Part shown: positions 33,280-41,649 of the stretch, piece after piece
How the letters are laid out: every line of letters starts with the position of its first letter
Position numbering within the stretch: position 1 is the first letter of the stretch
Source: Actinoplanes palleronii
GTDB lineage: Bacteria > Actinomycetota > Actinomycetes > Mycobacteriales > Micromonosporaceae
Length of the DNA: 64,000 nucleotides
Direction of reading: 5' to 3'
NCBI RefSeq assembly: GCF_016862315.1
Contig: NZ_BOMS01000023.1
Span: 1-64,000 of the forward strand
The notes under the pieces: generated by a model
Seen by the model: only the letters and a program-made list of their open reading frames with translations
Told to the model about the DNA's origin: nothing
Database searches by the model: none
Position numbers and translations under genes: made by a program

Positions 33280-33999
33280 ATGACTCTCACCGGAAAGACC
33301 GCACTGGTGACCGGAGGCTCGCGCGGCATCGGGCGGGCCATCGTCCGCCGCCTGGCCGCGGACGGCGCCCGGGTCGTCTTCACCTACCACTCCGACCGGG
33401 ATGCCGCGGACAGCCTGGTCGCCGAACTCGATGACGCCGTCGCGGTCCGCTGCGACCAGGCCGACCCGGCCACCCTCCCGGCGATCCTCGAACCGGTCCG
33501 GGACGGACTGGACATCCTGGTCAACAACGCCGGGGTCGCCGACCACACCACGATCGCCGAGGTCACCCCGGCGGCCTTCGACCGGGTGATGACGATCAAC
33601 GCGAAGTTCCCGCTGCTCGCGGTCCAGGCGGCCGGCCCGCTGCTGCGCGACGGCGGGCGCATCGTCAACGTGTCCACGCTGAACACCGTGGTCGCCGGGC
33701 CCGGGATGGTCCTCTACTGCGCCAGCAAAGCGGCATTGGAGCAGGTCACCGCAGTGGCGGCGAAGGAGTTCGGCCCGCGCGGCATCACCGCGAACACGGT
33801 CTCACCGGGTGCCACCGACACCGACATGCTCCGCGGCGTGAACTCACCGGAGGCGATCGCGGCGACCGCGGACTTCACCGCGCTCGGCCGGCTCGGTCAG
33901 CCGGAGGACGTGGCGGCGGTGGTCGCCTTCCTGGCCGGTCCGGACTCCGGCTGGATCACCGGCCAGAACATCCGCGCCACCGGCGGCCTCCTGATCTGA
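33280..33999 (+). CDS. Short-chain dehydrogenase/reductase (classical SDR)
   Basis: Encodes 239 aa, standard for classical SDRs. Cofactor motif TGGSRGIG (residues 10-17), NNAG motif and the catalytic YxxxK at Y146/K150 are present. The basic residue in the cofactor motif (SRGIG) suggests NADP(H) preference. It ends in the normal ITGQNIRATGG stretch. Reaction type is ketone/alcohol interconversion; substrate unknown. Downstream lie two copies of a 20-bp repeat and a GC-rich palindrome that probably terminates transcription. Confidence 0.9.
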   Translation: MTLTGKTALVTGGSRGIGRAIVRRLAADGARVVFTYHSDRDAADSLVAELDDAVAVRCDQADPATLPAILEPVRDGLDILVNNAGVADHTTIAEVTPAAFDRVMTINAKFPLLAVQAAGPLLRDGGRIVNVSTLNTVVAGPGMVLYCASKAALEQVTAVAAKEFGPRGITANTVSPGATDTDMLRGVNSPEAIAATADFTALGRLGQPEDVAAVVAFLAGPDSGWITGQNIRATGGLLI

Positions 34000-34000
34000 C

Positions 34001-34040
34001 CCGGGGCCCGGTCTGCGGATCCGGGGCCCGGTCTGCGGAT
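34001..34040. repeat. Exact 20-bp direct duplication
   Basis: CCGGGGCCCGGTCTGCGGAT occurs twice back to back (34001-34020, 34021-34040), directly after the SDR stop codon. Confidence 0.85.
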
Positions 34041-34049
34041 CCGGCGCGG

Positions 34050-34067
34050 GCTCGCGGGCCCGCGAGC
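34050..34067. terminator. GC-rich palindrome, probable bidirectional terminator
   Basis: GCTCGCGGGCCCGCGAGC is a perfect 18-bp palindrome between the SDR stop and the convergent small-protein stop at 34169. It is followed by GGGGCGGCGC-type low complexity. Confidence 0.45.
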
Positions 34068-34168
34068 GGGGCGGCGCGGGGCGGCGCGGCGCGGGGCGGG
34101 GAGTTGGGGCGAGCCGCCCCGGCACCGGAGAATCGGCGACGAGGCGGCTCGAATTCAGGGGCACCGGA

Positions 34169-34315
34169 TCAGGGGCCGGTGCGGGTACCCTCAGCCGCGG
34201 GCTGAGTGGGCGCCGGGACGGTGTCCGGCGGGACGGGGCGTGCGGTCGCCACCGCGGTGGCGATCACGAACGCCACCAGGGTGGACAGTGCAAGAACCCG
34301 GACAGCGCGTCTCAT
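34169..34315 (-). CDS. Small membrane/secreted peptide (48 aa)
   Basis: Encodes 48 aa: a positively charged start and one hydrophobic helix (RRAVRVLALSTLVAFVIATA) followed by a Pro/Thr-rich tail. It may be a membrane-anchored peptide or a cleaved signal plus tail. The ATG at 34315 has AGGAGA 6 nt upstream, the best evidence that it is expressed. A perfect TGGGAGCGCTCCCA palindrome lies 18-31 bp upstream of the start. No family recognised. Confidence 0.65.
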   Translation of the reverse strand: MRRAVRVLALSTLVAFVIATAVATARPVPPDTVPAPTQPAAEGTRTGP

Positions 34316-34332
34316 CGAGTCTCCTGAAGGCC

Positions 34333-34346
34333 TGGGAGCGCTCCCA
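34333..34346. promoter_or_regulatory. CebR-box-like palindrome
   Basis: TGGGAGCGCTCCCA, extended by C/G to 16 bp, equals the 14-bp operator known for the Streptomyces cellulose-utilisation repressor CebR (LacI family). It lies just upstream of the small leftward gene and about 240 bp upstream of lsr2. Which gene it serves is not known. Confidence 0.55.
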
Positions 34347-34587
34347 GCTGCGACGTTACCGCACATTCACGAGTTCGAAAAGGGTCTGCGGCGACCCATT
34401 ACGAGCAGCGCCGACCACCCTCCGCTCCCGGACGGATGCGCAGAGGAATTGCGACATGCCAAGAGAGGCAATTTGCAATGCGTGCCATGTGCGCGACACA
34501 ATGAATGTGACGACGACTAATCGCGGCATGCCCCTCGCTCGCGTACAGCCGTCACCCGAATGACATCGCTGTAGGAGCGAACACAAC

Positions 34588-34935
34588 ATGGCCAAGCAGA
34601 TAATTACCCTTCTGACCGACGACCTCGACGGCGGGGAGGCCGACCGCACCGTCGAATTCGGACTCGACGGCGTGAACTACACGATCGACCTGTCCGAGAA
34701 GAACGCCGGCAAGCTGCGTAAGGCCCTGGAACCGTTCCTCTCCGCGGCCACCCGGCTGGGCCGTTCCGGCGTCACTCCGACGGTTGCCCGCCGGACCGCG
34801 CCGGCCGCCTCCAGCCGGACCAGCCGTGACCAGAATCAGGCCATTCGAGAGTGGGCCAACAAGAACGGCTACCCCGTTTCCGAGCGTGGCCGGATCCCGA
34901 GCAACGTCGTCGAGGCGTACCACGCCAAGCGCTGA
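34588..34935 (+). CDS. lsr2: Lsr2 nucleoid-associated protein
   Basis: Encodes 115 aa. The N-terminal dimerisation domain ([20 protein letters not shown], residues 1-60) and the C-terminal DNA-binding domain (about 75-115) with the RGR AT-hook-like motif in SERGRIP are complete, and the length is normal. Lsr2 bridges AT-rich DNA and silences horizontally acquired genes in actinobacteria, like H-NS. GGAG lies about 9 nt before the ATG. The 270 bp upstream are distinctly AT-richer than the rest of the window, which fits autoregulation by Lsr2 itself (inference). Confidence 0.96.
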   Translation: MAKQIITLLTDDLDGGEADRTVEFGLDGVNYTIDLSEKNAGKLRKALEPFLSAATRLGRSGVTPTVARRTAPAASSRTSRDQNQAIREWANKNGYPVSERGRIPSNVVEAYHAKR

Positions 34936-34950
34936 TTGACCGCATGCTGT

Positions 34951-34988
34951 GAAACGGCGCCACCGGGTCTCCCCGGCGGCGCCGTTTC
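34951..34988. terminator. Terminator after lsr2
   Basis: GAAACGGCGCC (34951-34961) and GGCGCCGTTTC (34978-34988) form a perfect 11-bp stem, with inner CCGGG/CCCCGG able to extend it. It begins 15 nt after the lsr2 stop. Confidence 0.8.
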
Positions 34989-35611
34989 GCGTGAAAGAGC
35001 AGGCCACGGCGGAGTGAAAGCCCTGCTCACGATCGTGGCGGCCGGAACGGAAGCCGGCACGGCGCGGCCCGGCACGGAACGGGACGCCCGGGAAAGCGCA
35101 CGGAACGGCGAGCCGGCGGAAAGCACCGCCCACGCGGAACGGCGACCGGGGAAAGGGCAGGTCACGATCCTGACGCCGGAGAACGCCGAGCACGCCCGCC
35201 CACGAGATGGGACGCGGATGATCGGCGTCAATCCGCGCTCGCCGGCGCCGCCGATCCGGGCCGATTCCGCCGATCATTGCCGGAACAAGGATCCCCGATG
35301 ATCTCCAAGATCGGGGCGGGAGCGCGGGGATCGGCGCCGGGGCGGCAATTCGCCGGGCGAACCGTAATGACCGGTAGAAGTGGCCGCCGGCGGCATCCGG
35401 GCACTGCCACCGAGCGGATCACCGCCGGTGGCGGCGGGACGATCGAAGGCGCAGCCCGGGTCGTACCGGAAATTTTAAAGGCGAACCGGAAATCGTGACG
35501 CCGGGCCGGTACCGGGCCGACCTGTCGCCACCGGACCGGCGCAGCCGGTGAAACACCGGAATGGCGGCGGGAAACCGATTCGACGCGGCCGGTACGGGTA
35601 CGCCGTCCAGC
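34989..35611. other. 623-bp intergenic region, no gene seen
   Basis: Short open frames on both strands overlap each other and lack start signals or family resemblance. The sequence is rich in GGAACGG and CGGCG-type words. No terminator or promoter was assigned with confidence apart from the lsr2 hairpin just before it. Confidence 0.5.
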
Positions 35612-36628
35612 ATGCGTGTCGTCATCGTGGGCGCGACCGGTAACGCCGGTACCGCGCTGCTGCGCCGTCTCCGCAACGAACCCGGCGTCGAGGCGATCGG
35701 GGTCGCCCGGCGCCTCCCGGAGGACGGCAGCCCGCACGCCGGCCTCGAGTGGCACTCGGTCGACATCGGCCGGGACGACGCACAGGCCCGGCTCACCCAG
35801 ATCTTCGCCGGCGTGGACGCGGTGGTGAACCTGGCCTGGCAGATCCAGCCGAGCCACGACGCCCGGCAGCTGTACCGGGCGAACGTGCTGGGCAGCCGCA
35901 CGGTGTTCCGGGCCGTGCTGCGCGCCGGGGTCGGCACGCTGGTGCAGGCGTCCTCGGCCGGGGTGTACGCACCCGGGCCGAAATGGGCGTACGTGAAGGA
36001 GACCTGGCTGCGGACCGGCATCCCGGAGTCGTCCTACAGCCGGCACAAGGCGCTCGTCGAACGGATGCTCGACGAGATCGAGTCGGATCACCCGACGCTG
36101 CGCGTGGTCCGGCTGCGACCGGGACTGATCTTTCAGCGGGACGCCGGGACCGGGACCGGCATGCTGGTGCCCGCCCGGCTGCTGCGGTACGGCCGGGTGC
36201 CGGTGCTGCCGGCCCACCCCGGGCTGCGGCTGCAGGCGGTGCACGCGGACGACCTGGCCGACGCCTACCTGCGGGTGCTGCGCGCCGACGTGCGCGGCGC
36301 GTTCAACATCGCGGCCGGGCCGGTGCTCGATCCGGCGGCGCTGGCCCGGGCGTTCCACGGGGTGGCGGTGCCGGTTCCCGGGTTCGCCCTGGAGGGCGCG
36401 GCCGCGCTGAGCTGGCTGCTGCGGCTGCAACCTGTCGATCGCGGATGGGTCCGGCTGGCCTTGAAGGCGCCGTTGATGTGCTGCGATCGTGCCGCCGAGC
36501 AGCTCGGCTGGCGGCCGCGGACGAACGCGGTGAGCGCCTTGCACGAGGTGGTCGCCGGGCTGACCGAGCGGGCCGGGCGGCCGGCGGGTGGGCCCGGCTG
36601 GTTGTCAGGGGTGTCGCGAAAGGTCTGA
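35612..36628 (+). CDS. NAD-dependent epimerase/dehydratase (extended SDR)
   Basis: Encodes 338 aa. The Rossmann motif GATGNAG (residues 7-13) lies at the N-terminus. The extended-SDR tyrosine region reads SYSRHK instead of the classical YxxxK, and RLRPGLIFQRDAG follows. Such proteins act on nucleotide sugars or related hydroxyl substrates, though atypical members bind NAD(P) without a known reaction. The ATG at 35612 is preferred over an in-frame start 17 codons earlier because the Rossmann strand starts there. A 20-bp hairpin overlaps its 3' end. Confidence 0.83.
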   Translation: MRVVIVGATGNAGTALLRRLRNEPGVEAIGVARRLPEDGSPHAGLEWHSVDIGRDDAQARLTQIFAGVDAVVNLAWQIQPSHDARQLYRANVLGSRTVFRAVLRAGVGTLVQASSAGVYAPGPKWAYVKETWLRTGIPESSYSRHKALVERMLDEIESDHPTLRVVRLRPGLIFQRDAGTGTGMLVPARLLRYGRVPVLPAHPGLRLQAVHADDLADAYLRVLRADVRGAFNIAAGPVLDPAALARAFHGVAVPVPGFALEGAAALSWLLRLQPVDRGWVRLALKAPLMCCDRAAEQLGWRPRTNAVSALHEVVAGLTERAGRPAGGPGWLSGVSRKV

Positions 36629-36650
36629 GGCGCCCCTGACAGCCAGCCGG
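36594..36650. terminator. 20-bp hairpin terminator between convergent genes
   Basis: Arms 36594-36613 (CCGGCTGGTTGTCAGGGGTG) and 36631-36650 pair over all 20 positions with two G-U wobbles around a 17-nt loop. The left arm lies inside the last codons of the epimerase gene and the right arm ends 8 nt before the stop of the leftward GGDEF-EAL gene. It should stop transcription in both directions. Confidence 0.75.
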
Positions 36651-36657
36651 CAACCGG

Positions 36658-39600
36658 TCAGACGGCGACCGACGTGCTGGCGCGCATCCAGGCGAGGACC
36701 TCGGTGGGGCCGAGCGGACTGGAGAACAGGAAACCCTGGCCGAGCGGACAGCCCAGTTGCAGCAGCACGTCCCGGTGGGCCACGTCCTCGATCCCCTCGG
36801 CCACGATCGTCATCTGCAGGGACCGGGCCAGGCTGATGATCCCGCCGACCAGGGCGAGCGGCTGCGCGCTGACCACGATGTCGTCGATGAACGTCTTGTC
36901 GATCTTCACGACGTCGATCGGGCGCTGGCGCAGGTAGCCGAGCGAGGAGTAGCCGGTGCCGAAGTCGTCGATGGCGATCCGGATGCCCATCTCGCGCAGC
37001 GTGCCGAGGTCGGCCCAGACCCGCTGCTCGTCGTCCTTCATCAGCAGCGTCTCGGTGATCTCCAGCATCAGCGACTCCGGCGGCACACCGGTGTGGTGCA
37101 GCGCGGCGCGCACCTGGTCGACGAAGCCGGGCTCGCGGAACTGGCGGACCGAGACGTTCACGCTCATGTACGGGGCGGGAGCGGGCGCCAGGATCCGCCG
37201 CCAGTCGGCGACCGTGCGCAGCGCCTCCTCCAGCACCCAGCGGCCCATCGGCACGATCAGCCCGCTCTCCTCGGCCACCTCGATGAACTGGTCCGGGGTG
37301 ATCACGCCACGGGTCGGGTGGTGCCAGCGGACCAGTGCCTCGAAGCCGACCGCCGCGCCGGTGGGCAGGTCCACGATCGGCTGGTAGTGCAGCAGGAAGT
37401 GGCCCTCGTTGACCGCGTGGTCCAGCGCCGAGCGCAGCTCCAGGCGCTCCACCATCTCGTCGTGCAGGTGCCGCTGGTAGCGCCGCCACTGGTTCTTGCC
37501 GGCGCCCTTGGCCACGTAGAGCGCCAGGTCGGCCTGGCGCAGCAGCTCGGCCGAGTCGGTCGCCTCGAGCGTGGTGGTGATGCCGATGCTGGTCATCGCG
37601 TACAGCGGCTTGGCGTCGGTGTCGATCGGCGTGCCGAGCGCGGCCAGGATCCGGTTCGCGGTCTCCTCCACCGCGCCCGGGTCGTCGGCGTTCTCGATCA
37701 GCGCGGCGAACTCGTCGCCGCCGAGCCGGGCCGCGGTGTCGTCGGCGCGCAGCGAGGCGGCCAGCCGGTGCGCCACCTCGATCAGCAGCTGGTCGCCGAT
37801 CGCGTGGCCGAGCGTGTCGTTGACGATCTTGAAGTCGTCCAGGTCGATGAAGAGCACGCCGACCACCGAGCCGTCCCGGGCGCTCCGGGCCAGGGCGTGC
37901 TCGAGCCGGTCGTGGAAGAGCACCCGGTTGGCCAGGCCGGTCATCGCGTCGTGGAACGCCTGGTGGGTGAGCTCGCGCTCGAGTTTGCGCTGCTCGGTGA
38001 CGTCCCGCATGGTGATGACCAGGCCGGCCACGCTGGGGTCCGCGCGCAGGTCACGGCAGTGCAGTTCGAGGAGCAACTCGGTACGCCGGACACCCACCGC
38101 CCGGAAGTCGAACTGCTGCTGGTCGAACTCGCCGGCCCGGGCCGCGCCCAGCACCCCGGCCAGCCGGTCCCGGTCACCCTCGTGCATCACGTCGGTGACC
38201 CGCACCCCGGTCGGGTCGGCCCCGAAGACGCCGAGCGCGGAGGGGCTGGCGTACCGGATCCGGTCGTCGTGATCGACGATGGTGATCACGTCGGCGGTGT
38301 TCAGGATCAGCGTCCGGAAGTACATCTCGCTGTTGCGCTGGGCCACCTCGTGACTCAGCGCGACCCGCTCCAGGGCCAGCGCCACCTGCCCGGCCAGCAC
38401 CTCCACCGACCGCTGCAGCTCGCGCAGCGCCCAGCTCGGCGCGCCCACGTGCAGCACACCGACGAGCGGGTCGCCGGTCGGCCGGTCCGGCAGCACCATC
38501 GGGCAGCGCAGCGTCTCGGCGAACTGGGTGAGCCGGACCGAGACCGCCCAGTCCACGTCCCGGGTCTGCACCACCCGGCCCGAGGTGCCGGTGGCCCGGT
38601 CCACCGCGGCCTGCGCGGCGGCCTCCGGGGCCGGCTGCTCGGGCTGCGCGATGCTGATCGCCAGCACCACGCCGTGCGGCACGTCGCCGGGCAGCAGCTG
38701 GGCCACCGTGGTCCGGACCGCGAGCCCGACCGCCTCGGCGTCGGCCGCCGAGACCAGCGCCGCGGAGGCCTCGCGCAGCGCCCGCTCCCGGGCCAGCGCC
38801 TGCCCGTGACTCGTCATGATCCCGGACATCCGGGCCAGCACCAGCATCACCATCAGCAGGCTCAGCGCGGCGACCAGGAACAACCCGGCCACCTGACTGT
38901 CCTGGAAGAGCTTGACCATCAGTACGGCCGGCGCGGCCAGCGCGGCGACCGCGAGCAGGGCGAGCCGCCCCCGGCTGGTCTCGGCGGCCGGCACCACCGA
39001 CGGGCGGGTCAGCTCGGCCATCGACGGGATCAGCGCGGCCATCCCGGCGGTGGCGTACAGCGCGAGCTGCCCGTACGCGGACTCCCGGGCCACGTCGGCG
39101 ATCAGCATCACGCCGGTGCCGGCGCCCAGCCAGTACCCGGAGGCGACCAGCCGGCCGGGCACCGTGGCCAGCCGGATCAGCAGTCCCAGGCAGAGCAGGT
39201 CACCGACCGGCATGGCGAGTTCGGCGCCGGCGCTGAAGTCGCCGTCCAGCTGCGGGCCGACCACGAACGTCCAGATCAGCAGCGCCACCCCGGACGTGAC
39301 GATCAGCGCGTCGAGCAGACCGGGCACGTCCCGGGACGCGCCGGTGCGCCGGGCCACGAACCCGGCCAGCGCGAACGCCAGCACCGGGTAGGAGATCAGC
39401 AGCAGCGCGACGCCGGCCGAGTCCAGCCAGACCAGCCACTGGGTGAGGAACGCGGGCGCCGAGGCGAGCGCGCCACCGAGCCCGGAGAGCAGGGCCGCGC
39501 CGGAGAGCAGCCACCACGGCACCCGGTCGTCCGGCTGGCTGCGGTACGTGCCGAGCAGCACGGCGCCGGACGCGGACAGGCCGCCGATCAGGCAGAGCCA

Positions 39601-39687
39601 GCCGTGCAGGGCGGGTTCCAGGCCAAACACCACGCCGAGGACCACGATCCAGGCGCCGAAGAGGGCGGCCGGCCACCGCGTGGGCAT
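36658..39687 (-). CDS. Membrane GGDEF-EAL protein with PAS domain (c-di-GMP turnover)
   Basis: Encodes 1009 aa. About eight to ten N-terminal hydrophobic helices (1-310) form an integral membrane sensor. Then come a GAF-like stretch (about 320-450), a PAS domain (about 460-575, NTADVITIVDHDDRIRY), GGDEF (656-660 intact, preceded by the I-site RADD) and EAL (E783-L785, with DDFGTGYSSLGYL and EGIED). Both catalytic cores look complete, so it may make and degrade c-di-GMP or be a GTP-tuned phosphodiesterase. The ATG at 39687 has GGGAGG 7 nt upstream; the longer upstream frame is not supported. Confidence 0.92.
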   Translation of the reverse strand: MPTRWPAALFGAWIVVLGVVFGLEPALHGWLCLIGGLSASGAVLLGTYRSQPDDRVPWWLLSGAALLSGLGGALASAPAFLTQWLVWLDSAGVALLLISYPVLAFALAGFVARRTGASRDVPGLLDALIVTSGVALLIWTFVVGPQLDGDFSAGAELAMPVGDLLCLGLLIRLATVPGRLVASGYWLGAGTGVMLIADVARESAYGQLALYATAGMAALIPSMAELTRPSVVPAAETSRGRLALLAVAALAAPAVLMVKLFQDSQVAGLFLVAALSLLMVMLVLARMSGIMTSHGQALARERALREASAALVSAADAEAVGLAVRTTVAQLLPGDVPHGVVLAISIAQPEQPAPEAAAQAAVDRATGTSGRVVQTRDVDWAVSVRLTQFAETLRCPMVLPDRPTGDPLVGVLHVGAPSWALRELQRSVEVLAGQVALALERVALSHEVAQRNSEMYFRTLILNTADVITIVDHDDRIRYASPSALGVFGADPTGVRVTDVMHEGDRDRLAGVLGAARAGEFDQQQFDFRAVGVRRTELLLELHCRDLRADPSVAGLVITMRDVTEQRKLERELTHQAFHDAMTGLANRVLFHDRLEHALARSARDGSVVGVLFIDLDDFKIVNDTLGHAIGDQLLIEVAHRLAASLRADDTAARLGGDEFAALIENADDPGAVEETANRILAALGTPIDTDAKPLYAMTSIGITTTLEATDSAELLRQADLALYVAKGAGKNQWRRYQRHLHDEMVERLELRSALDHAVNEGHFLLHYQPIVDLPTGAAVGFEALVRWHHPTRGVITPDQFIEVAEESGLIVPMGRWVLEEALRTVADWRRILAPAPAPYMSVNVSVRQFREPGFVDQVRAALHHTGVPPESLMLEITETLLMKDDEQRVWADLGTLREMGIRIAIDDFGTGYSSLGYLRQRPIDVVKIDKTFIDDIVVSAQPLALVGGIISLARSLQMTIVAEGIEDVAHRDVLLQLGCPLGQGFLFSSPLGPTEVLAWMRASTSVAV

Positions 39688-39760
39688 CCCGCTGCCTCCC
39701 CGACCTCGATCCGCTGCGACGTACTGATCGGCCCCGGGATCACGGATCTGAGCGAAAGGG

Positions 39761-39766
39761 CACAAT
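39761..39766 (+). promoter_or_regulatory. -10-like element (CACAAT), leaderless start
   Basis: CACAAT is followed by exactly 6 nt and the GTG at 39773. No Shine-Dalgarno is present, supporting a leaderless mRNA. Confidence 0.5.
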
Positions 39767-39772
39767 CGTCTG

Positions 39773-40399
39773 GTGCTCCTCGAGTTCGTACGCGCCCACA
39801 CCGTGCTCGCACCGGTCCCGTTCGTCCCGGAGATCGACCTCCGGCAGGCCGAGGAGCCGATCGCGCTCTGGGAGGCCACCGAGGCGGCCGGGCCTGAGCA
39901 GCCACCGCCGTTCTGGGCGTTCGCCTGGGCCGGCGGGCAGGCGCTGGCCCGGCACATCCTGGACGACCCGGAGCTGGTCGCCGGGCGCAGCGTGCTCGAC
40001 CTGGCCACCGGCTCCGGCCTGGTGGCGGTCGCCGCGGCGAAGGCAGGTGCCCGGCCGGTGACCGCGAACGACATCGACCCGCTGTCGCTGGCGGCCGCCG
40101 CGGCCAACGCCGAGGACAACCGGGTCGAGGTGCGCACCGTCGAGGCCGACCTGCTGGACACCGACGACCGGTACGGGGTGATCCTGGCCGGTGACGTCTT
40201 CTACAGCCGGGAGATGGCCGGGCGGGTGCTGCCGTACCTGCGCCGGGCGGCCGGCCGGGGCTCGCTGGTGCTGGTCGGTGACCCGGGCCGGGCCTATCTG
40301 CCGACGGGGCTGCTGAAGCGGGCCACGTACGACGTACCGGTCTCGAAGGCGCTGGAGAGCGTCGACGTCCGCCGGACCACCGTTTGGCAGGTTGTCTGA
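39773..40399 (+). CDS. Class I SAM-dependent methyltransferase (METTL20/ETFB-lysine methyltransferase-like)
   Basis: Encodes 208 aa. SAM-binding motif I is VLDLATGSGLVAVAAAKAGA, followed by an acidic post-I residue in TANDIDPLS and the motif GDVFYSREM. The upstream segment PPPFWAFAWAGGQALAR is characteristic of the protein-lysine methyltransferase group that includes ETFB-specific enzymes and of nicotinamide-methyltransferase-like proteins. Target unknown. GTG start at 39773; divergent from the GGDEF-EAL gene with 85 bp between. Confidence 0.83.
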   Translation: MLLEFVRAHTVLAPVPFVPEIDLRQAEEPIALWEATEAAGPEQPPPFWAFAWAGGQALARHILDDPELVAGRSVLDLATGSGLVAVAAAKAGARPVTANDIDPLSLAAAAANAEDNRVEVRTVEADLLDTDDRYGVILAGDVFYSREMAGRVLPYLRRAAGRGSLVLVGDPGRAYLPTGLLKRATYDVPVSKALESVDVRRTTVWQVV

Positions 40400-40480
40400 C
40401 CTTTTGCTGGCATTTCGCCTGTCAGATTCCCGACAGCGCTCCGGTGCCTCCGTCGCTTTGGCTGGACCCGGGGTACCGCC

Positions 40481-41371
40481 ATGGAATTGCGCCAGCTCAA
40501 AATGTTCGCCGCCCTCGCGGAGGAATTGCATTTCGGCCGGGCCGCCGCCCGGGAACGGGTCGCCCAGTCCGGGCTGAGTCAGAGCCTGAAACGGCTGGAA
40601 CGCGAGCTGGACGTCGTCCTGATCGAGCGGGACACCCACCACGTGCACCTGACCCCGGCCGGCCGGGCGTTCCTGGCCGAGACCCGCCGCGTCCTGCTGC
40701 ACCTCGACCGGGCCTCGGCCGCCGCGCAACGGGCCGCCCGGCCGGTGCGCCGGCTGCGCGCCGGGATCGTCGACGCCAGCTACGAGTCGATGCCGTGCAT
40801 CCTGCGCCGGCTCGAGGAGCAGCACCCGGACCTCGAGGTGCACACCGTCGAGGCGGGCGCCTGGGAACAGTTCGACCTGCTCCTGGACGGGGTGCTGGAC
40901 GTGGCGGTGGGCCGGGCCACGATGGCGCCGGTCGGCATCGCCGCCGAACTGCTGCGCCTCGACCCGATGGGCGTGCTGATGCTGCCCGGGCACCGGTTCG
41001 CCGAGTTGCCCGCGGTGCCGGTCGGCCGGCTCGAAGGAGAGCCGCTGCTGATGGCGGAACGACGCCGGACCGCCGACCTGCGCCGGTTCATCACCGACCT
41101 GTGCCGGTCGGTGGGGTTCCCGCCGACGTTCTACCGCGGGACCGTGGAGAGCGTGAACGCCGGCGCCGACCTGGTCCGCCGGGGCCGCTGCCTGCTCTGC
41201 GCGCCGGCCTCGTGCCTGCCGGAGCCGTCCGGGCTGGCCTGGCGGCCGCTCTCGGCGCCGGCCGCGCCGTACCCGTGGTCGGTGCTCTGGCGCGAGGGCG
41301 ACCCGTCGCCGATGGTCGGCTCGGTGCTGGCCTGCGCCCGAGCCCTGTCGCGCGACCGCGGGTGGCTGTGA
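40481..41371 (+). CDS. LysR-family transcriptional regulator
   Basis: Encodes 296 aa. The N-terminal winged HTH reads MELRQLKMFAALAEELHFGR and continues to LIERDTHHVHLTPAG; a LysR substrate-binding domain follows from about residue 88. LysR regulators usually control a neighbouring, often divergent, gene, but here the upstream gene is co-directional and the downstream gene is the small protein of the metzincin cassette, so the target is unclear. Start ATG at 40481. Confidence 0.92.
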   Translation: MELRQLKMFAALAEELHFGRAAARERVAQSGLSQSLKRLERELDVVLIERDTHHVHLTPAGRAFLAETRRVLLHLDRASAAAQRAARPVRRLRAGIVDASYESMPCILRRLEEQHPDLEVHTVEAGAWEQFDLLLDGVLDVAVGRATMAPVGIAAELLRLDPMGVLMLPGHRFAELPAVPVGRLEGEPLLMAERRRTADLRRFITDLCRSVGFPPTFYRGTVESVNAGADLVRRGRCLLCAPASCLPEPSGLAWRPLSAPAAPYPWSVLWREGDPSPMVGSVLACARALSRDRGWL

Positions 41372-41478
41372 CCTCCGGTTATCACGCCCGCTGATGAGCC
41401 GTGCGGGAATCGGTACTTTCCGGCCGCCGCACCCTTTCGTTAACTGGACCGGTGCCCAGCCGGCCAGAAGGCGAACCG

Positions 41479-41649
41479 GTGGAGGCGACTCCCGGATTCC
41501 AGGCCTGGATCGCGCGGTTCCGCACCGTCCGCGTGGACGGTGAACCGCTCTGGGTCGTCGGGGGCGACCAACTCCGGGACCACGCTCAGATGACAGATCT
41601 GTTCAGGAGGCTCCACCATGCCGAAGACACCGAGCGGGAAGGGCGGTAA
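41479..41649 (+). CDS. Small hypothetical protein (56 aa) preceding the metzincin
   Basis: Encodes 56 aa (FQAWIARFRTVRVDGEPLWV near the N-terminus, charged C-terminus). High GC at third codon positions supports coding. The GTG at 41479 has AGAAGG about 8 nt upstream; a longer in-frame start at 41401 is possible. Its end overlaps the start of the protease gene by 32 bp, which implies translational coupling and a related role. It could be an inhibitor or chaperone for the protease, but nothing in the sequence proves it. No family recognised. Confidence 0.6.
   Translation: MEATPGFQAWIARFRTVRVDGEPLWVVGGDQLRDHAQMTDLFRRLHHAEDTEREGR

Noticed and set aside
34552..35277. 241-aa leftward open frame over lsr2
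   Set aside because: It lies antisense to lsr2 and its terminator, with Arg/Gly-rich translation.
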